DNA of 18,853 bases from an uncultured Bifidobacterium sp. (GCA_937874315.1 CALNAE010000290.1:1-18853); one strand, 5' to 3'; positions 8,081 to 16,414 are shown, counted from the stretch's first letter. A program made the numbers and translations. The notes: generated by a model not told the origin, from the letters alone.

Positions 8081-8131
8081 GCGCCGCAGTCGACTGCACA
8101 TCCCGAACTGGTGCTCTCGTTATGCGGCGCG
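8081..8131 (+). promoter_or_regulatory. Intercistronic stem-loop between lipoprotein and permease genes
   Basis: Perfect 9-bp arms CGCGCCGCA (8081-8089) and TGCGGCGCG (8123-8131) enclose 33 nt. A separate 12-bp palindrome GCAGTCGACTGC (8087-8098) overlaps the 5' arm. No T-run follows. In other CUT1 operons a stem-loop at this point stabilises the binding-protein mRNA so that it outnumbers the permeases. The same role here is inference. Confidence 0.55.
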
Positions 8132-8165
8132 TTGATGACAACGCCATGGCGAAAAGCGTGGTGAT

Positions 8166-9125
8166 ATGACTAGTACTGTTATCCAAGGCGGGCTTTCCGC
8201 TGCGGTAAGTATGGAACAGAAACATGAAAGAGAACGTCGTCGAAGAAATACGATGGAGAATTTTGCCTCGGCTCGTTTTCTTTTGCCGATCATGGCCATT
8301 TTTGTGGTTATTGTATTCATTCCCTTCATGGAAAGCATAGTATTCAGCTTCACAGATTATTCAGGATACAATTTCGCTCAGGCGAAGTTTGTTGGCTGGG
8401 CCAACTATCTGCAGTGCTTTAGGGATCCGACATTGCTTGCAGGTCTGGGTTTTACTCTGTTATACACGATTGCGACCACGGTGTTCATCACGATCATTGC
8501 GTTGCCATTGGCTGTGGTGCTCAACAGGAAGTTCTTCGGGCGGAACTTTGCTCGTTCGTTGTTCTTCTTCTTTTCGGTCCCGAGCATGGCTGTGTTGGGT
8601 CTGGTTTGGCAATATATTTTTTCCCCGCTCAGTTCCGGCGTGGTAAATCATCTTCTAGGGGAGATCGGTGTGGCGCCTATCCCTTGGTTGTCAAATGTCG
8701 AGTTAGCGAAGTTCTGCGTGATTTTCGTGGCGGTGTGGGGCCAAGTTGGTTGGCATGCCACCTTATATCTGGCGTATTTGCAAGCAATACCTTCAGATCT
8801 CTATGAGCAGGCGTCCGTTGACGGTGCTACGCGTCGGCAACAGTTCCTCCACATTACGTTGCCTGAGATGGTTCCAGCCATGGGGGTTAGCATCTTTATG
8901 TTGTTGACTGGTGGTCTGAAAGTGTACGACTTGCCGTACGGTCTGACCAGTGGCGGTCCAGGCTACGCCACGTACACCGTCACGCAGTCAATCATCCTGA
9001 CCGGCATTGGTTCAAGTCGTTATGGAGTTGGTTCCGCCTTAGGTGTGTTGTTCTTTATGTGCTGTGCGGTGTTGGTCATGCTGCAACAGATTGCCACACG
9101 AACGATTGAAAAGAGGATCTCATGA
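8166..9125 (+). CDS. Sugar ABC transporter permease, MalF type
   Basis: Membrane subunit of the CUT1 importer, 319 residues, about six membrane segments. The EAA loop that contacts the ATPase is present as YEQASVDGATRRQQFLHITLP. The first 30 residues are hydrophilic and basic (KHERERRRR) before the first membrane helix near residue 38. The start is uncertain: the ATG at 8166 lacks a good Shine-Dalgarno, and in-frame ATGs at 8211 and 8253 are no better supported. The gene ends in an ATGA overlap with the next permease, implying coupled translation. It corresponds in position to galD of the recalled B. breve locus. No ATPase gene is present in the operon, which is common in Gram-positive CUT1 systems that share an MsmK/MalK-type ATPase. 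Confidence 0.92.
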   Translation: MTSTVIQGGLSAAVSMEQKHERERRRRNTMENFASARFLLPIMAIFVVIVFIPFMESIVFSFTDYSGYNFAQAKFVGWANYLQCFRDPTLLAGLGFTLLYTIATTVFITIIALPLAVVLNRKFFGRNFARSLFFFFSVPSMAVLGLVWQYIFSPLSSGVVNHLLGEIGVAPIPWLSNVELAKFCVIFVAVWGQVGWHATLYLAYLQAIPSDLYEQASVDGATRRQQFLHITLPEMVPAMGVSIFMLLTGGLKVYDLPYGLTSGGPGYATYTVTQSIILTGIGSSRYGVGSALGVLFFMCCAVLVMLQQIATRTIEKRIS

Positions 9126-9955
9126 CTTTGAAAACTCGTGAACGAATCGGCTCTGTCATGCGTTCGGTGCTTGTCATTGCTATAGCTTTGATTTGCGCGT
9201 TGCCACTGTATGTCATCGTGATCAACACATTCAAGAACAACGGCGAAATGTCTATGGACCCGGTAGGGCTTCCAACGCATTGGTCGTTTGAAAACTACCA
9301 GTATGCGTTGCAGAACCTGCCAATTGCGAATGCTTTCAAGAACACGATTATCGTAACGGTATTTGGTGTGGGAATCCAAGTGTTCATCGGAGCGCTTGCG
9401 GCCTATGGCATGGTATTGAAGAAGAGCCGTTTTACATCGGTCATCGGCGTTCTCCTGATGATCTCATTCCTCATTCCAGGGCAGACTCTGCTGATTCCGC
9501 AGTACCGTCTCGAGGCTCAGTTCGGTCTAGTAGATTCTCTATTGGGACTCATCGTGTTGTACACAGGCGGGGCCACTTTCTGTTATTTCCTCATTGTGCA
9601 GTATATGCGAGGTCTTCCTTATGAGATGATCGAAGCCGCTCGTATTGATGGTGCGGGTCCGTTCCGAATTTTCTGGACGATAGTACTGCCACTTATCCGG
9701 CCTATCTTAGTGACTGTTACGGTTTTTCAAATCATGTGGACTTGGAACGACTTCATGACACCAAATGTGTACATCTCTTCGACGAGTAAGCAGACCATCG
9801 TGCTGCAGGTGTTCAATGCGATGAGCCAGTTTACTACGAACTGGCCTCTATTCATGTCGATTACGACTATCGCGTTGATCCCTGTGTTCCTTTTCTTCAT
9901 TTTCTGCCAGAAATGGATTGTAGCTGGGTTGGTGGCCGGTTCCGTCAAAGGCTGA
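9122..9955 (+). CDS. Sugar ABC transporter permease, MalG type
   Basis: Second membrane subunit of the CUT1 importer, 277 residues, about six membrane segments. The coupling (EAA) loop reads EMIEAARIDGAGPFRIFWTIVLP. The N-terminal feature VINTFKNNGEM is typical of MalG-like subunits. Its ATG overlaps the stop of the preceding permease (ATGA), with GAGGA a few bases upstream, so the two are probably made in equal amounts. Pairing with the MalF-type subunit forms the translocation channel. It corresponds in position to galE of the recalled B. breve locus. Forty-six bases separate it from the GH35 gene. Confidence 0.93.
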   Translation: MTLKTRERIGSVMRSVLVIAIALICALPLYVIVINTFKNNGEMSMDPVGLPTHWSFENYQYALQNLPIANAFKNTIIVTVFGVGIQVFIGALAAYGMVLKKSRFTSVIGVLLMISFLIPGQTLLIPQYRLEAQFGLVDSLLGLIVLYTGGATFCYFLIVQYMRGLPYEMIEAARIDGAGPFRIFWTIVLPLIRPILVTVTVFQIMWTWNDFMTPNVYISSTSKQTIVLQVFNAMSQFTTNWPLFMSITTIALIPVFLFFIFCQKWIVAGLVAGSVKG

Positions 9956-10001
9956 TGTGCTTTGGTCATGTCCGTTTAGAGAGTGCTGTTGGGAGTAAGT
10001 A

Positions 10002-12389
10002 ATGAACTATGAGGTCGAGCTAAGGCTCAAAACCAAGGCCCCGGCATATGAGATTCCAATTGTTAGGACAGGTGCATGTCGTGATCCCCAAGGTCATGTG
10101 CTTGGGGCCACCAATGCATATCTAACAATGGACGGGATACCTTGGCAACCTATTGCTGGCGAATGTCATTTCTCACGATTAAACGAAGCAGCATGGGATG
10201 TCGAACTCGGAAAGATAGCTGCGGGCGGTATCAATACGGTGTCGACGTATGTATTCTGGAACCATCACGAAAGTCGTGAGGGGACTTGGGATTTCAAGGA
10301 CGGTCGTAATCTGCGCCGTTTTCTGACGTTGTGCTCCAGTCATGGTCTATTTGCGATCGTGAGAATTGGGCCTTTTTGCCATGCTGAGGTGCGTAATGGT
10401 GGGTTGCCGGATTGGATGTATGGCAAACCCTATGAGGTCCGCTCACTAGATGATGGCTTCCTTCGTCAGGTGAGAATATGGTATCGGAGACTGGCTGTTG
10501 AGATGGCAGGACTGTATTTCAAGGATGGTGGTCCAGTTTTTGCGGTACAGCTCGATAACGAATACATGAGTTCTTCCTCACCTTGGGCCTTGACACAGTC
10601 CACGTCGCGTGCGTGGATCCCATCTGGGAAAGATGGCATCGCCTATCTTCGTGCGCTTCGGGATATCGCAGTCGATGAGGGAATCGACGTCCCGTTGTTC
10701 ACTTGCACGGGATGGGGGTCTCCCGTTCCGAACGACATGTTTCCGTTGTGGGGTGGATATGCCTACCGGCCATGGTTGTTCTATGACGGTCCTAGTGCGC
10801 ATCCAGTTACTGACGAGTATCTGTATCGTGATTACCGCAGTATATCGGTTGTTCGGAATGCTGATTTCGATCCCCCTTATGATCCACGTACCAGACCGTA
10901 TGCCTGCTGCGAAATGGGTGGCGGCATGTTTAATGCCTACAATTATCGTTTCGTGTTACCGATGGCATCGGTTGATGCGATGGCAAACATCAAATTGGGA
11001 TCAGGTTGTAATCTGCTGGGATATTACATGTATCACGGCGGCAACAATCCAGTGTCCTCTGACGGGACATATCTCAACGAGGAACAGGTTCCTAAACGTT
11101 CCTATGATTTTCAGGCTCCTATTGGTTCGTGCGGACAGATCCGTGAGTCGTATCGGCGTCTTAAAACCCTGCATCAATTTATCAAGACATTCGGTCGTGA
11201 TATCACAGTGATGTCTACGGTTTTGCCAGCTGGACAGTCCACAATAGCCCCCGGAGACGGCGTACCACTGCGGTTTGCAGTTCGAACTGATGGGCGCGCG
11301 GGATTCGTTTTCCTCAATAACTTTCAAGACCATTGTCCGTTGCCTGTTCGGAACAATGAGTCGATTCAAATCAATTTGGCTTCTGGTGAGCATATCGATT
11401 TCGATAGGATTGGTCTCGCTGCCGACGAGAATTGTATTCTGCCGTTCCATATGAATCTTGATGGCATTGATCTGATTGCTGCGACGGCTCAGCCGGTGAC
11501 ATATATTGATGCGCCGAGTGTCAACGGGCGTTCCTTCGTGTTCATGAGACCTGACGGTATGAGCAGCAGTGCATTCATATTCCCTCAAGGAACCCTGTGC
11601 AATGGTGTGATAAGGAATCGATTTGAGGTGGGCAATGGTGATTTTGAACGGTTCACTGTTGATGATGCACAAGGTCATACCGTTGAGATCATCTGTGTGA
11701 GTCGAACTTTCGCTGGATGTATGACTGTGATTGCGGGGAGGACCTTGATCTTCACTGATCCACACAGCGCGATATACCGCCGTTCTGAGAATGATGATGG
11801 CGTTATGTGTCTGGAATCGCCAAGAACAGTTGCCGAGTTGTTGCTCTATCCCAGTGATGGTGCCACTGTAACGGCAGATCTGGCTTCGGACAGTTATGGC
11901 ATGCAAAACGGCCTTGAACAATGCGAAATTACGCAAGGAGAGCTGTGGCAGGGTGATCTGAGCATCGCTCATTTCTCGTTCGCAAAACACCCATTGACGG
12001 TGAGCGCAAGACGCATTCATGACGACCGGTTCGTCATCCATTTCTCTTCCGAGGAGATTCAGCCGTTGCGTGCATTGGATGCCGTTGCCGTCCTTGATAT
12101 TGACTATCTCGGTGACGTCGGTTCGCTGTGGCTTGACGGGAGCATGATTGATGACAATTTTAGCAATGGTGAAACTTGGAGCATTGATTTGACGCCTTAT
12201 CTCGATCGATTGCAGGACGGGGTTGAGCTCGTATTAGTCGTCGAACCTAATCGTGTGGGGACCGTTGTTGATCCCGATTCGCCAATGGCTGCACGAACTT
12301 TGAGTAGCGAGTATTCGGTGCCTCGATTGCAATCGATAACGATGCATCTGATACACCACGCAACCTTCATGATGAGGACAGCGCTATGA
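10002..12389 (+). CDS. GH35 beta-galactosidase, cytoplasmic
   Basis: Retaining glycoside hydrolase of family 35, 795 residues, expected to release terminal beta-galactose from an imported oligosaccharide. The TIM barrel spans about residues 40-400. Key motifs are IAGECHFSR (51-59), RIGPFCHAEVRNGGLP (121-136), GGPVFAVQLDNEY with probable acid/base Glu187, CCEMGGGM with probable nucleophile Glu304, and MYHGGNN (343-349), the counterpart of the family's HGGTN. The C-terminal part is beta-rich and ends in a galactose-binding-like domain (LDIDYLGDVGSLWLDG.MIDDNF.NG). No signal peptide is visible, so it acts inside the cell. GGGAG lies 6 nt before the ATG. It overlaps the GH42 gene by ATGA. Composition is AT-richer than GH42 (28 G/C of 60 at 10141-10200). 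Linkage preference (beta-1,3, 1,4 or 1,6) cannot be read from the sequence. Confidence 0.88.
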   Translation: MNYEVELRLKTKAPAYEIPIVRTGACRDPQGHVLGATNAYLTMDGIPWQPIAGECHFSRLNEAAWDVELGKIAAGGINTVSTYVFWNHHESREGTWDFKDGRNLRRFLTLCSSHGLFAIVRIGPFCHAEVRNGGLPDWMYGKPYEVRSLDDGFLRQVRIWYRRLAVEMAGLYFKDGGPVFAVQLDNEYMSSSSPWALTQSTSRAWIPSGKDGIAYLRALRDIAVDEGIDVPLFTCTGWGSPVPNDMFPLWGGYAYRPWLFYDGPSAHPVTDEYLYRDYRSISVVRNADFDPPYDPRTRPYACCEMGGGMFNAYNYRFVLPMASVDAMANIKLGSGCNLLGYYMYHGGNNPVSSDGTYLNEEQVPKRSYDFQAPIGSCGQIRESYRRLKTLHQFIKTFGRDITVMSTVLPAGQSTIAPGDGVPLRFAVRTDGRAGFVFLNNFQDHCPLPVRNNESIQINLASGEHIDFDRIGLAADENCILPFHMNLDGIDLIAATAQPVTYIDAPSVNGRSFVFMRPDGMSSSAFIFPQGTLCNGVIRNRFEVGNGDFERFTVDDAQGHTVEIICVSRTFAGCMTVIAGRTLIFTDPHSAIYRRSENDDGVMCLESPRTVAELLLYPSDGATVTADLASDSYGMQNGLEQCEITQGELWQGDLSIAHFSFAKHPLTVSARRIHDDRFVIHFSSEEIQPLRALDAVAVLDIDYLGDVGSLWLDGSMIDDNFSNGETWSIDLTPYLDRLQDGVELVLVVEPNRVGTVVDPDSPMAARTLSSEYSVPRLQSITMHLIHHATFMMRTAL

Positions 12390-14530
12390 CACATCCGTAT
12401 AATAATCCCGTTCATTCGTTGGGACGCGATGGCGGACCACGCCGTCCCTTCCGGTGGCCAGCGCTGTTGACCGCCGATGGCAGGGGCATGACTTACGGCG
12501 GCGACTACAACCCGGACCAGTGGCCCGAGAGCGTCTGGGACGAGGACGTGCGCCTCATGACCGAGGCCGGAGTGAATACCGTGTCGGTGGGGATCTTCAG
12601 CTGGGCGAAGCTTGAGATTCGTGAAGGAGAGTTCGACTTCGCCTGGCTCGACCGCATCATCGACAAGCTGGGCCGCGCCGGCATCGCCGTGGACCTCGCC
12701 ACGGCCACCGCCTCGGCTCCGATGTGGCTGTATGAGAAGCATCCCGAGGTTCTGCCGAAGGACATCGATGGCGTCGTCATCAATCCTGGTTCACGCCAGT
12801 CATGGCGCGCCACGAGTCCCATATTCCGCGACTATGCCCTGTCTTTGTGCCGTAGGCTGGCGCAACGCTACGGCGACAATCCATATGTCACTGCTTGGCA
12901 TGTGAACAACGAATATGGTTGGAACAACCGCTTCGACTATTCGGACGACGCGATGCGCGCCTTCCAGCGCTGGTGCGAACGCCGGTACGGCACCATCGAC
13001 GCCGTCAACGACGCCTGGGGAACCGCCTTCTGGTCCCAGCAGGTGCGCGCCTTCGAAGAGATCAGGCCGCCCCGTCATATGGGGGATGACGCGATGGTCA
13101 ATCCCGCCCAGCAGCTTGATTTCGAACGCTTCAGCTCGGACGCGCTGAAGGACTTCTTCACGGCCGAACGTGACGCCGTCGAGGCCATCTGCCCCGACAA
13201 GCCCTGCACCACGAATTTCATGATCTCCACGGATCAGTGCGCCATGGACTATGCGGATTGGAGCGACGAGGTCGACTTCGTCTCCAACGACCACTACTTC
13301 ACGCCAGGAGAATCGCATCTCGACGAGCTGTTGTGCTCCGACTCGTTGGTGGACGCCCTGTCGCTGCGCAAGCCCTGGTACCTTATGGAGCATTCCACAT
13401 CGGCGGTTCAGTGGAAGCCGGTAAACACGCGCAAACGGTCCGGTGAGTTGGTGCGCGATGCCCTCGCTCATGTCGCCATGGGCGCCGACGCCGTCAATTT
13501 CTTCCAATGGCGGCAGTCGCGTTCCGGCGCGGAGACCTTCCACTCCGCCATGCTGCCCCACGCCGGCGAGGACACCCAGGTGTTCCGCGACGTGTGCGAA
13601 CTCGGCAAGCTGCTGCGTAAGCTGGGCGATGCGAAAGTGTCGGGCAGCGAGTTGCAGGAGAGCCGCGTTGCCATCGTATTCGATGCCGATAGCGAGTGGG
13701 CCTGCGAAAGCAGGACCTTGCCGACCACCAAACTGAGCCATTGGCATGACGTCCGGACCTGGTATCGTGCATTTCTCGATAGCGGGACGCCGGCTGACGT
13801 GGTGCCGTTGCGTGCGGACTGGAGTGGATACGCCGTCGTGGTGCTTCCTTCCGTGCTGGTGTGTTCGCCGGCCGATTCGAAGCGGCTGGAGCGGTTCGTC
13901 GCTGACGGAGGCACCGTGATCGTTGGCTTCGCCTCTGGTGTGGTGGACGAACGATACCAGGTTGGGCTCGGCGGCTATCCGGCTCAGTTGAGCGATCTGC
14001 TCGGCATCCGTGCCGAAGAGTTCAACATCGTCGGCACCGTGCCGGGCGAGCCCGAAACGGTGCGGTTGTCCAATGGCGCGTCGTCGCGGTTGTGGCAGAC
14101 GGTGGTGAGGTCGTTGTCGGCTTCAGCGAAGACGCTGGTGACGTATGAGGGCGCCGAAGCCGCCGAGTGGGAGCTTGACGGCATGGCCGCGATCACGTCC
14201 AACCGCGTGGGGAAGGGTCGGGCCTATTACATCGGTTGCGATATGGATCGTCCCGACATCGTGCGGTTGCTGCGTGGGGAGCTGTCGCCGCTGCTGCCCG
14301 GCGGCGGCGTTGACTCGCGTATCATGCACACGACGCGCATCGGTGGGGACGCCAGGTTCGATTTCTATATCAATCGTTCGCGTGATGCTGTGGATCTTAG
14401 GCTTGCACGAGGTGAAATCCTGCTTGATTACCGTGTGGAACCCGTCGGCACGGAGGAATCGGCCGATTCGGGTCGGCGGTACAGTCTGCTGCGCAACGGA
14501 GTTGTCGTCACGAGGTGCGTCATCGAGTAG
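12386..14530 (+). CDS. GH42 beta-galactosidase
   Basis: Retaining family-42 beta-galactosidase, 714 residues, cytoplasmic (no signal peptide). The N-terminal barrel contains MTYGGDYNPDQWP (35-47), VNNEYGWNN with the probable acid/base Glu176, and WYLMEHSTSAVQW with the probable nucleophile Glu335. A trimerisation-like domain and a small beta domain follow. GH42 enzymes of bifidobacteria act on galactan- or galactooligosaccharide-derived chains or on lacto-N-tetraose rather than mainly on lactose. The position matches galG of the recalled B. breve locus. It starts inside the last codons of GH35 (ATGA), with GAGGA upstream. Base composition is much more GC-rich than GH35 (47 G/C of 60 at 12661-12720), suggesting the two genes came together from different sources. 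Confidence 0.95.
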   Translation: MTHPYNNPVHSLGRDGGPRRPFRWPALLTADGRGMTYGGDYNPDQWPESVWDEDVRLMTEAGVNTVSVGIFSWAKLEIREGEFDFAWLDRIIDKLGRAGIAVDLATATASAPMWLYEKHPEVLPKDIDGVVINPGSRQSWRATSPIFRDYALSLCRRLAQRYGDNPYVTAWHVNNEYGWNNRFDYSDDAMRAFQRWCERRYGTIDAVNDAWGTAFWSQQVRAFEEIRPPRHMGDDAMVNPAQQLDFERFSSDALKDFFTAERDAVEAICPDKPCTTNFMISTDQCAMDYADWSDEVDFVSNDHYFTPGESHLDELLCSDSLVDALSLRKPWYLMEHSTSAVQWKPVNTRKRSGELVRDALAHVAMGADAVNFFQWRQSRSGAETFHSAMLPHAGEDTQVFRDVCELGKLLRKLGDAKVSGSELQESRVAIVFDADSEWACESRTLPTTKLSHWHDVRTWYRAFLDSGTPADVVPLRADWSGYAVVVLPSVLVCSPADSKRLERFVADGGTVIVGFASGVVDERYQVGLGGYPAQLSDLLGIRAEEFNIVGTVPGEPETVRLSNGASSRLWQTVVRSLSASAKTLVTYEGAEAAEWELDGMAAITSNRVGKGRAYYIGCDMDRPDIVRLLRGELSPLLPGGGVDSRIMHTTRIGGDARFDFYINRSRDAVDLRLARGEILLDYRVEPVGTEESADSGRRYSLLRNGVVVTRCVIE

Positions 14531-14553
14531 GCATACAGCGAGTAGGCTTACAG
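14525..14553. repeat. 15-bp tandem duplication across the GH42 stop
   Basis: GAGTAGGCATACAG (14525-14538) is followed one base later by GAGTAGGCTTACAG (14540-14553), one mismatch in 14. The first copy contains the GH42 stop codon (TAG, 14528-14530). It looks like a small duplication in the gap before the LacI gene and has no evident function. Confidence 0.6.
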
Positions 14554-14581
14554 GTATCGGGCCAAGCGTTGAGGAGAGGGT

Positions 14582-15637
14582 ATGACTGAGTCGAAAAGCG
14601 GTCGTCGGCGAGTAACGCTTCGTGATGTCGCCAGTGAAGCCGGTGTCTCTCTCAAGACGGCGTCGAACGTCATCAACGGCTCGGGGCGTATGACCGATAC
14701 CACACGGCTCAGGGTCGAGCAGGTCATCCGAGAGCTCGGCTATCGGGTCAATGTTGCGGCGCGCAATCTCAATCGCGACAGGACCGGGTTCATCACGCTC
14801 GCCGTGCCCTCGCTCACCCCGCCGTATTTGGCGGAATTGGCCAACAGAACCATCGACGCGGCGCGCGATCTGGGCTATTCGGTGTATGTCACCACCTACG
14901 CCGAAGGTTCCGGGAAGGGCGCCAGGGCAATCCTCAAATCGTTCAATTCCACGGTTTCCGATGGCATGATCCTCTCGATGAGCGAGGTCGAGGCCATTGA
15001 TCCCAAGGATCTCGAGGTTGATTTTCCGCTGGTCGTCGTGGGCGCGCGTACGACGTGGAACCAGGCCGACCACGTGACGCCCGACGATGTACAGGCCGCC
15101 GCTATGGCCGCGGCGTACCTGTTCGACCACGGCAGCCACCGGCTGGCGGTGATCGGCGCACGCGAGCGGTACGACGAGAAGGCGTTGGAAGCGGCGCTCG
15201 AGGGCAATGCGGAGTTGCGTTTGCGTGGTGTGATCGAGGAGTGCCGGCGGCAGGGAGCCGCGCTGGACGCTCGTCTGGTGGGCGTCAACGGTCAGGATTG
15301 GACCATTGGCTCCGGCGCCCGCGCCATGCAGCAGCTGATCGACGGCGGTGTCGGTTTCGACGGCGTGGTGGCGTTGAACGACCAGCTCGCCATCGGCGCC
15401 CTGTTCACGTTGACCTCGAATGGCATCAAGGTCCCTCGGGATGTGCAGGTGATCGGCTTCGACAACATCGAGGAGTCGGCGTATCTGCAGATCCCGCTCA
15501 CCACCATGGATTCACGCTTGGATTGGACCGCGCCCACGGCGGTCAGGCGTATTCTGCAGCGCATCGATGGGGGAGTGGAGCGCCCGGAGCTGCTCACCAC
15601 CAACTCGAAGGTCATCGCGCGCAGCACGACCCGGTAG
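14582..15637 (+). CDS. LacI-family transcriptional regulator
   Basis: A 351-residue DNA-binding regulator. The N terminus carries the LacI helix-turn-helix VTLRDVASEAGVSLKTASNV (11-30), followed by the usual INGSGRMTDTTR and the hinge region (AARNLNRDRTG). The rest is a periplasmic-binding-like effector domain, ending with the characteristic GFDNIEESAYLQIPLTT segment. It lies 51 bases after the GH42 gene on the same strand, with GAGGAG 5 nt before the ATG. It is probably the local regulator of the galactoside operon, derepressed by galactose or a galactobiose-like sugar (inference from position). This matches galR of the recalled B. breve locus. Composition is GC-rich (43 of 60 at 15241-15300), like GH42 and unlike the transporter genes. 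Confidence 0.93.
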   Translation: MTESKSGRRRVTLRDVASEAGVSLKTASNVINGSGRMTDTTRLRVEQVIRELGYRVNVAARNLNRDRTGFITLAVPSLTPPYLAELANRTIDAARDLGYSVYVTTYAEGSGKGARAILKSFNSTVSDGMILSMSEVEAIDPKDLEVDFPLVVVGARTTWNQADHVTPDDVQAAAMAAAYLFDHGSHRLAVIGARERYDEKALEAALEGNAELRLRGVIEECRRQGAALDARLVGVNGQDWTIGSGARAMQQLIDGGVGFDGVVALNDQLAIGALFTLTSNGIKVPRDVQVIGFDNIEESAYLQIPLTTMDSRLDWTAPTAVRRILQRIDGGVERPELLTTNSKVIARSTTR

Positions 15638-15675
15638 CGGAATTCGGGCATTCGGCATATAGGGTTAGATGTGGG

Positions 15676-16006
15676 CTAATATCTTTCCACCATATCCGCT
15701 GGGATATGTGCTAACAGGTCGCTTCTCGACAGCAGGCACGCGGACTCTGGCAATATGCTTGACGGCAGGGTGTCTCCCCACACTCTTTGGCATAGTTTAA
15801 CGAGTTGATTGCCATCGATGAGCTGTACGCCGACTTGCTGGGCGTAATTAATGGCGCAATCTCAACCGTCGTTCGGTTTGGACAATGAAGTATGTCAGGC
15901 AATAGCACAGTGCGAATGCTGTGACGAAGAGCAATATGCGTATACCATAAACCTTTATCCAGCTGATTGCCGCATCCAACAGGGCAGTGACGTCATCCGC
16001 GCTCAT
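15676..16006 (-). pseudogene. Membrane-anchored Mrr-like nuclease, internally deleted
   Basis: Two minus-strand pieces look like the ends of one gene. From the ATG at 16006 to the stop at 15848, a 52-residue frame begins MSADDVTALLDAAISWIKVY, has one strong membrane segment (about residues 20-42) and ends in a basic stretch (TERRLRLRH). In a second frame, open from 15861 to the TAG at 15676, 61 codons encode NYAQQVGVQLIDGNQLVKLC, the pattern seen at the C-terminal end of Mrr-type restriction endonuclease domains. The central part that would carry the D-(E/Q)xK catalytic residues is missing and the frames are out of register. Membrane segment(s) plus an Mrr-like domain is a known protein layout, so I read this as a deleted relic. 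GAAGGGA lies upstream of the ATG, so the 52-residue membrane peptide could still be made. The identification rests on a short C-terminal match and should be treated as moderate. Confidence 0.5.
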
Positions 16007-16116
16007 AAGGTCCCTTCTTTAGAAGATACTCAGCGCCGTTTGTTGCGCCGACCTCCGTATTTTACCTGTATTCCGCTATGCCTCTGTCGGGTGGGTCATG
16101 GTTGATTGGATGATGT

Positions 16117-16169
16117 GACGGACCGTGCAGCGCGTCGGTAGCATCGTGCGGTCCGTCGGTAGTGTCGTG
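16117..16169. repeat. Inverted repeat with overlapping direct repeat
   Basis: GACGGACCG (16117-16125) and CGGTCCGTC (16149-16157) are perfect 9-bp arms, extendable by G-T pairs. Overlapping them, CGTCGGTAGCATCGTG (16133-16148) recurs as CGTCGGTAGTGTCGTG (16154-16169) with two mismatches. There is no T-run after the stem on either strand. Confidence 0.6.
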
Positions 16170-16282
16170 AGCTGGGAAGGATATCGAGTATATGCTGTAC
16201 GGCATATCCCAATCCCCACAACGTTTCTCGGTCTAGGTCCTTTGGAGAGGGGCATGAGTATCGACGAAATAGAGGCGGATTG

Positions 16283-16326
16283 AGACTGCATCGCGTGCGG
16301 TGGCACCAACGAACGCGATGCAGTCT
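16283..16326. repeat. Perfect 14-bp inverted repeat
   Basis: AGACTGCATCGCGT (16283-16296) and ACGCGATGCAGTCT (16313-16326) pair without mismatch. The 16-nt loop contains a smaller GGTG-G-CACC hairpin. Neither side has the T-run of an intrinsic terminator. Possible roles are a terminator of another type, a protein-binding site or a relic of a mobile-element end; none is shown. Confidence 0.75.
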
Positions 16327-16352
16327 GGCATCAGATGCGGAGCAAAAACAGT

Positions 16353-16381
16353 TTGGTCGTTTTGGTCGTTTGATGTAGTAT
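16353..16381 (+). promoter_or_regulatory. Putative promoter of the HTH antitoxin gene
   Basis: TTGGTC (16353-16358), a 17-bp spacer and TAGTAT (16376-16381) lie about 35 bases before the ATG. The -35 region is part of a short direct repeat (TTTGGTCGTTT at 16352 and again at 16361), a plausible autoregulatory site for the HTH protein. The match to consensus is modest. Confidence 0.35.
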
Positions 16382-16414
16382 GTCAATATCGCACGCTGGT
16401 AAAGGAGGGTTCTC

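Larger units (their letters stand above)
16007..16414. other. Palindrome-rich gap before the HTH antitoxin gene
   Basis: No convincing gene is seen in this 408-base stretch. It holds a cluster of inverted repeats: 16117-16157, 16190-16207 (ATATGC and GCATAT around a 6-nt loop) and 16283-16326. It also holds a promoter-like sequence near 16353-16381. The longest are listed separately. Confidence 0.7.

Noticed and set aside
10002..12389. GH2 (LacZ) or GH42 assignment for the first galactosidase
   Set aside because: The HGGNN motif, the VQLDNEY acid/base context and the CCEMGGGM nucleophile context match GH35.
12800..13747. Long minus-strand frame opposite GH42
   Set aside because: Shadow frame common in GC-rich genes; GH42 motifs on the plus strand are unambiguous.
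15055..15714. Plus-strand frame of 219 codons overlapping the LacI gene
   Set aside because: Gly/Arg-rich shadow of the GC-rich LacI gene with no recognisable domain.
16117..16326. Intrinsic terminators
   Set aside because: The stems are strong, but no T-run follows on either strand.
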